Part shown: positions 60,505 through 64,000 of the stretch, piece after piece | Position numbering within the stretch: the first letter of the stretch is position 1 | Layout of the letters: the number at the start of each line of letters is the position of its first letter | NCBI GenBank assembly: GCA_013350335.1 | Contig: CM023533.1 | Coordinates: 32,718,869 to 32,782,868, forward strand | Source of the DNA: Chimonanthus salicifolius | Lineage: Eukaryota > Streptophyta > Magnoliopsida > Laurales > Calycanthaceae | DNA: 64,000 bases | Reading direction: 5' to 3' | Notes under the pieces: model-generated | Told to the model about the DNA's origin: nothing | The model's database searches: none | The model's input: only the letters and a program-made list of their open reading frames with translations | Program-made: the position numbers and the translations under genes

Positions 60505-60654
60505 CGACGACGACGAAAAAATCGACGACAGCAACGACAAGGAGGACCCAGTAGAGGCAGCTGCCGCTGCCTTTGTAGACGTTATAGCATTTGTACACAT
60601 GCTTTTGGTTGCTGCTATTCCGAGCCACAACGCCCTACTGCCGTTCTTCTCCAT
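50251..60654 (-). CDS. P-class PPR protein, probably mitochondrial (At4g01990 / At1g02370-like)
   Basis: Two exons on the minus strand: 60271-60654 (128 codons) and 50251-51390 (379 codons plus stop). They join at phase 0 through a GT-AG intron of 8880 bp (GAG|GTCTCC at the donor, CCACAG|CTTATGG at the acceptor), giving 507 residues. Exon 1 has a presequence-like N-terminus with a long poly-Ser tract, then the conserved LNKWLREGNSVKKQKILGFV. Exon 2 carries about eight degenerate PPR repeats, for example TYGALMNCYCMERMPEKAIA, PYNNLMTMYMKLDQPEKV and NLSYLVMLQALSRLDDMDGL. No E/DYW domain is present. PPR proteins bind organellar RNA; the target is unknown. The last 15-20 residues differ from the family: after DSDV the frame ends at ERRD, while a family-like EPLMRQRLKEEIEISP lies in another frame just downstream. 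This suggests a small deletion of the original C-terminus. Confidence 0.88.
52763..53124. repeat. ~190-bp direct tandem duplication in the PPR intron
   Basis: Copies at about 52763-52937 and 52953-53124 are almost identical; a visible difference is CCCCCATGG against CCCATGG. Both run from CCCAACAATTGGACCAAGTC to GGCAGGTCTGGCAGGCACTC. The near identity indicates a recent event. A TG repeat follows. Confidence 0.9.
53123..53195. repeat. two (TG)n microsatellites
   Basis: TG runs at about 53123-53138 and 53179-53195 are separated by CTGGCAGGCAGTCTTTGCAG, a partial reiteration of the preceding duplication's end. Confidence 0.85.
53215..53452 (-). mobile_element. short 5'-truncated LINE 3' end in the PPR intron
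   Basis: It is flanked by a 12-bp duplication, GCTTAGTTCTCT, at 53203-53214 and 53453-53464. On the minus strand it ends in a typical plant LINE 3' tail, AATGAAGTTACCTTTTAGAA followed by As. Only about 238 bp remain and no protein domain is left. It sits directly upstream of an older LINE reverse-transcriptase fragment. Confidence 0.75.
53470..54000 (+). mobile_element. degenerate LINE reverse-transcriptase fragment
   Basis: Shifting plus-strand frames encode pieces in the order of a plant LINE RT: QDDCYLPFYLQ (equivalent to the QGDPLSPFLF region), FGCQVGSFHSFTLGTRNLME and VCASKFYWNLT. Numerous stops and frameshifts show it is an old relic. No termini were found. Confidence 0.55.
54000..56800 (+). 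mobile_element. probable LTR-retrotransposon 5' leader remnants with diverged tandem units
   Basis: About 54700-55300 looks LTR-like, with a TATA-like CTATTTAAACACTTG at about 54960, but no boundaries were found. Between about 55930 and 56400 a unit of about 200 bp recurs in three diverged copies, each with AGAAAATTAYGAAATTT, CTTTCCAA..TATAGAACGT and CTGTAGCTCC. Open frames at 54044-54789 have no recognisable domain. The position directly before a gag remnant supports a retroelement origin, but this is inference. Confidence 0.4.
56800..57480 (+). pseudogene. Ty3/gypsy-type gag remnant
   Basis: Plus-strand frames encode a gag core (about 56890-57225): WYKKVKMERQTHGKVKIQSW, SWEKLKKVMKGVFLP, FHRFQKLKQGERSVAKYAEI and ENEQSVSRFIDGLKPSLADAL. 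A degenerate zinc knuckle with RCFKC follows (about 57405-57450), with frameshifts and stops between. The order gag core then CCHC knuckle fits gypsy gag. No pol could be recognised after it (57480-58440 shows only weak open frames). Confidence 0.65.
58541..58690 (+). repeat. perfect tandem duplication of ~70 bp
   Basis: The segment from GCAATAGGAAAATTGTGGAG to AAAGCTCCTTTGAGGAT is present twice in direct succession (about 58548-58617 and 58618-58687) with no visible difference. It lies in LINE-derived sequence. Confidence 0.88.
58700..58920 (+). mobile_element. LINE fragment with zf-RVT motif
   Basis: A plus-strand frame encodes CVGGAESIDHLFIHCEFSLR, the C..(E)SIDHLF.HC signature of the zf-RVT zinc-binding segment at the end of plant LINE reverse transcriptases. 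The upstream part has stops. No termini were found, and a SINE starts just downstream. Confidence 0.65.
58976..59200 (+). mobile_element. tRNA-derived SINE in the PPR intron
   Basis: It is flanked by a 12-bp duplication, TAGTGGACATTA, at 58964-58975 and 59201-59212. The 5' part is tRNA-like: an A-box-like TTGCCTTAGCGGTCAAG and, about 35 bp later, a degenerate B box in CTTGTGTTAAAGTCACTCTC. It ends in an A-rich tail that has become (AT)n (59175-59200). At 225 bp it differs in sequence from the SINE at 26188-26369, so two SINE families are present. Confidence 0.75.
60430..60535 (-). repeat. in-frame triplet expansion in PPR exon 1 (poly-Ser)
   Basis: Reiterated GAC/GAG triplets on the plus strand give a run of about 18 serines in the PPR N-terminus plus flanking Ser-rich sequence. 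The tract lies in the presequence region before the first conserved block. On the opposite strand it produces a spurious acidic open frame. Confidence 0.9.
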
Positions 60655-61293
60655 TCTCTCTCTCGTCTCGACAGGTTAGGGTTCAGTCAGAAATTTCCTT
60701 TTTTTCTTCTCTTTCATGAGACAGAGGAGAGAAGCTGAGAGGTATTGAAGCTTGAAATGGGGATTCCAACTTCCAAGAGGCCCGGCGTCGAATTCCGATA
60801 GAGGATCGATATTTGAAACGAATATTTAAATAGAAGTGTCAAAATTAAAGTTTAATTTAAAACATTAATTAATTTTTCATATTATTAGAAACCATTATAA
60901 ATATTATATGATTTTCAAAAAAAAAAACTTTCTATATCTTAATTGAAGATAATTATATAAATTTTAGTATACTAATTGAGGAACATTCTTTACACGATTG
61001 ACAATGATTTAGACATTTAACAACTATACAAAAAACTACCCAAAAAAAAAAATTATGGTCACTATATACCTTAGTTTAATTTTTTTTTAAATTATTTGAA
61101 TTTAAAAAGGGATTACGTTCAATTTATCTTAAAAAAAAATTAATACAATGCATCGACTTAAGCTAGTAATAAAAAAAAACTTGGTGTGAATTACTCTTTG
61201 AAAATATATGTTCAACCATTTAGCCTCGTAAATAGAAACTTAATTTATTTATAGAATTTAAAAAAATTAGAAATTAGTATCCATCATGTTGAC
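60655..61293. other. upstream flank of the PPR gene; no gene seen
   Basis: This should hold the PPR promoter and 5' UTR. No clear TATA box was chosen; the sequence is AT-rich with short A runs. Confidence 0.5.
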
Positions 61294-61821
61294 CTAAGGT
61301 TTAAATATCGGCCGATACATATCGTATCGGCCGATATATATCGGTTTTTTCAAACCGTGAAATATCGGCCGATACGATAAGTATCGGCCGTACAGTTGGA
61401 ATATCGGCCGATATGGGCGATAAACGGTCCCCAATATCGGCCCCAATATCGGCCGATATTTGAAAATATCGGTATATTAGATTTTTTTTTAGTTTTTTTT
61501 TTTAAAAAAAGAATACAATATCGGCCGATACGGGCGATATATCGGTCCGTATATCGGCCGCAATATCGCCCGATATACTATTTATCGGGCTGGAAAGAAC
61601 GGTTTTTTTTAAAAAAAAAAAAAATTATCGGTAGTGGGACCCACTAGATATCGGCGATATTTGGACCGTTTATCGGTCCAAAATATCGGCCGATAAGTCC
61701 CAATATCGGCCCGTAACGGTCTAGTTTTTATTATTTAAAAATTAATATCGACGATATTTTAAACGATTATCGGGCGATATATCGCGCGATATTTCGTCCA
61801 AAATATCGCCCAGGATTCCTG
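61294..61821. mobile_element. third copy of the ATCGGCCGAT hAT-like family
   Basis: It starts CTAAGGTTTAAATATCGGCC, almost the same as the inverted end of the copy at 48381-48897, and ends, inverted, CAGGAATCCTGGGCGATAT. It is dense in ATCGGCCGAT and TATCGGNCCG palindromes throughout. CATCATGT (61282-61289) and CATCATAT (61822-61829) may be a duplicated target, but the left one is 4 bp away from the expected terminus. Confidence 0.6.
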
Positions 61822-62540
61822 CATCATATCCCATCCAACAGGCTGTGGGATTCTTTCTGTTTCCCACGCCTGAATTTCTTAATATTTTTTTTTAAACCCG
61901 TGATCTGAACCGACCGAACTTTTCCTCTATATTAGTACCCCATACATCTCCTCATTCATCCACAAATTCATTACGAAACTCACTCATCCAGCAGTGGTAT
62001 TTTCAAACTCCTATCCCTATCTTACAAACGGTCATCCGGCTTATCTTAGAAATCCTTGTGTATTATTAGCTTATCTTAGAAGATCATTCCGTTCAAACTA
62101 CTGGAAATATATTGATCTTCATTTCCATGTAAGTTTTTATTCCATTTTTATTTTTTAGCCTTCTGATTTAAATATTTTATGGTTTTAATGTATAGTTTAA
62201 TATTTAATGTATTTTTTGTAATATGTTGTTGTTTTAGAAATATGGATTATTAATTATTGATAGTGATTTATTTATGCTTAAAGCCTTAAACATTTAGCAT
62301 AGATTTATTATGAATGTATGATATTTTTTTTCATGCAGATTAGTTTTTTTTTTTTCATTTTCTTTTATTTTCTAATGTGAAAATGTACTAGAAAACATTA
62401 TAAGAATTAAGAAATAGTAATTATTGGGAAAAGTGGCTGTTTTTTTTAATAAAACACCCCTCCCATTTTAGAAAGAAGGTTCTGTGAAAAAATATAAATT
62501 TCATCCAACGTAATTATTAATTTAAAATGTTTAAACAAAA
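61822..62540. other. gene-free stretch before the 160-bp array
   Basis: No coding is supported. At 61915-62135 the sequence resembles a plus-strand 5' leader (CTCTATATTAGTACCCC, pyrimidine-rich text, then a donor-like CAT|GTAAGTT at about 62127), but no exon could be confirmed. Confidence 0.3.
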
Positions 62541-64000
62541 ACCTCGATTTCATGTGATAAATTATGAAAAAATATGTAAAGTTACCGAAAATGTATGAAT
62601 ATTTTTTAAACCAACCCTCTCAGTGAGTAGTATTTGTATACTGTAAAAAACTTCAGTTTTAAAGTACATGACGATTTTTTTTTTAATTTTATCATTTAAT
62701 CCCCTATTTTCATGTGATAAATTACTAAAAAATATGTAAATGTACCCAAAACGTATGAATATTTTTTAACCCAACCCTCTCAGTGATTAGTGTTTGTGAA
62801 CTGTAAAAAAAGTAGTTTTTTAAAGTAGATGAGGTTTTTTTTTAATTTTATCATTTAATCCCCCATTTTCATGTGATAAATCGTGGAAAAATGTGTAAAT
62901 GTATCAAAAAAATCAGGTTCTTTTTTTCAATGAAGCCTCTGACTCTGTAGTGTCTTATTACTGTAATAAGTTTCAGTTTCACAGCAGATAATGTTTTTTT
63001 TTTAATTTTATCATTTAATCCCCCATTTTCATGTGATAAATTGTGGAAAAATGTGTAAATGTATCAAAAAAATCAGGTTCTTTTTTTCAATGAAGCCTCT
63101 GACTATGTAGTATCTTATTACTGTAATAAGTTTCAGTTTCACAGCAGATAATGTTTTTTTTTTTAATTTTATCATTTAATCCCCCATTTTCATGTGATAA
63201 ATTGTGAAAAAATGTGTAAATATATCAAAAAAATCAGGTTCTTTTTTTCAATGAAGCCTCTGACTATGTAGTGTCTTATTACTATAATAAGTTTCAGTTT
63301 CACAGCAGATAATGTTTTTTTTTTTAATTTTATCATTTAATCCCCCATTTTCATGTGATAAATTGTGAAAAAATGTGTAAATATATCAAAAAAATCAGGT
63401 TCTTTTTTTCAATGAAGCCTCTGACTATGTAGTGTCGTATTACTGTAATAAGTTTCAGTTTCACAGCAGATGATTTTTTTTTTAATTTTATCATTTAATC
63501 CCCCATTTTCATGTGATAAATTGTGAAAAAATGTGTAAATATATCAAAAAAATCAGGTTCTTTTTTTCAATGAAGCCTCTGACTATGTAGTGTCTTATTA
63601 CTGTAATAAGTTTCAGTTTCACAGCATATAATGTTTTTTTTTTAATTTTATCATTTAATCCCCCATTTTCATGTGATAAATTGTGAAAAAATGTGTAAAT
63701 ATATCAAAAAAATCAGGTTCTTTTTTTCAAGGAAGCCTCTGACTATGTAGTGTCTTATTACTGTAATAAGTTTCAGTTTCACAGCAGATGATGTTTTTTT
63801 TTTAATTTTATCATTTAATTCCCCATTTTTATGTGATAAATTGTGAAAAAATGTGTAAATGTATCAAAAAAATCAGGTTCTTTTTTTTAATGAAGCCTCT
63901 GACTATGTAGTCTCTTATTACTGTAATAAGTTTCAGTTTCACAGCAAATGATGCTTTTTTTTTAATTTTATCATTTAATCCCCCATTTTCATGTGATAAA
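62541..64000. repeat. tandem satellite-like array, ~160-bp period, running off the window edge
   Basis: The phrase TTTTCATGTGATAAATT recurs with its monomer start at about 62541, 62701, 62861, 63021, 63182, 63343, 63501, 63661, 63821 and 63981, a period of 158-161 bp. Monomers from 62861 on share AATCAGGTTCTTTTTTTCAA, AAGCCTCTGACTATGTAG and TATTACTGTAATAAGTTTCA. The first two carry a different middle (CCAACCCTCTCAGTGA). The monomers are AT-rich and vary mainly in T-run length. No coding is seen. Confidence 0.93.

Noticed and set aside
60284..60679. Plus-strand acidic open frame with long Asp/Glu runs
   Set aside because: It is the antisense shadow of the poly-Ser tract in PPR exon 1, which has family support on the minus strand.
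62541..64000. Tandem array considered as a CRISPR array
   Set aside because: The repeats are contiguous 160-bp monomers without unique spacers, in a plant nuclear context.

Overview
The window is nuclear DNA from a flowering plant. It is AT-rich, has introns and carries plant-specific genes: a TPD1-type secreted peptide and an organellar PPR protein. Its transposons are all plant types: hAT, Mutator-like, L1-like LINEs, tRNA-derived SINEs and Ty3/gypsy elements with an initiator-Met-tRNA primer site. Very long, transposon-filled introns and the mix of relic families suggest a woody, moderately large genome, perhaps a magnoliid or early-diverging eudicot. The species cannot be fixed from the sequence alone.

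Four genes can be assembled. (1) 3598-4357, minus: a three-exon TPD1-like gene for a secreted cysteine-rich peptide. (2) 21104-45135, plus: an eleven-exon POP1 gene, the large subunit of RNase P/MRP, spread over 24 kb by introns of up to 12.6 kb. It has a one-base frameshift in exon 6 and an apparent GC splice donor after exon 2. (3) 45961-47320, minus: a three-exon gene for an uncharacterised 149-residue protein, whose 3' end is about 0.8 kb from the POP1 stop (tail to tail). (4) 50251-60654, minus: a mitochondrial-type P-class PPR gene in two exons separated by an 8.9-kb intron, with an altered C-terminus.

The rest is mostly mobile DNA, and many insertions can be bounded by target-site duplications (TSDs): a hAT-like element at 548-1517 (8 bp, one mismatch); a 2.1-kb Mutator-like foldback at 4674-6771 (9 bp), in the upstream region of the TPD1-like gene; two large related LTR units nested in opposite orientation at 12730-19326 (5-bp TSDs AATAT and TAAAT); a 5'-truncated LINE at 22024-23283 (18 bp) in POP1 intron 1; a SINE at 26188-26369 (15 bp, one mismatch), a 6-kb hAT with a broken transposase at 28613-34606 (8 bp) and an internally deleted gypsy element at 35199-37832 (5 bp), all three in POP1 intron 4; a hAT-like MITE at 44425-44780 (8 bp, one mismatch) in POP1 intron 10; and a LINE tail at 53215-53452 (12 bp) and a SINE at 58976-59200 (12 bp) in the PPR intron.

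A family rich in the palindrome ATCGGCCGAT occurs three times (548-1517, 48381-48897, 61294-61821). The window ends inside a tandem array with a 160-bp period (62541-64000, running off the edge). No tRNA, rRNA or CRISPR array was seen. I found no clear new molecular system. The strongest unusual items are the nested foldback next to the TPD1-like gene, the opposed nested LTR units, the 160-bp array, and the lesions in POP1 and the PPR gene.
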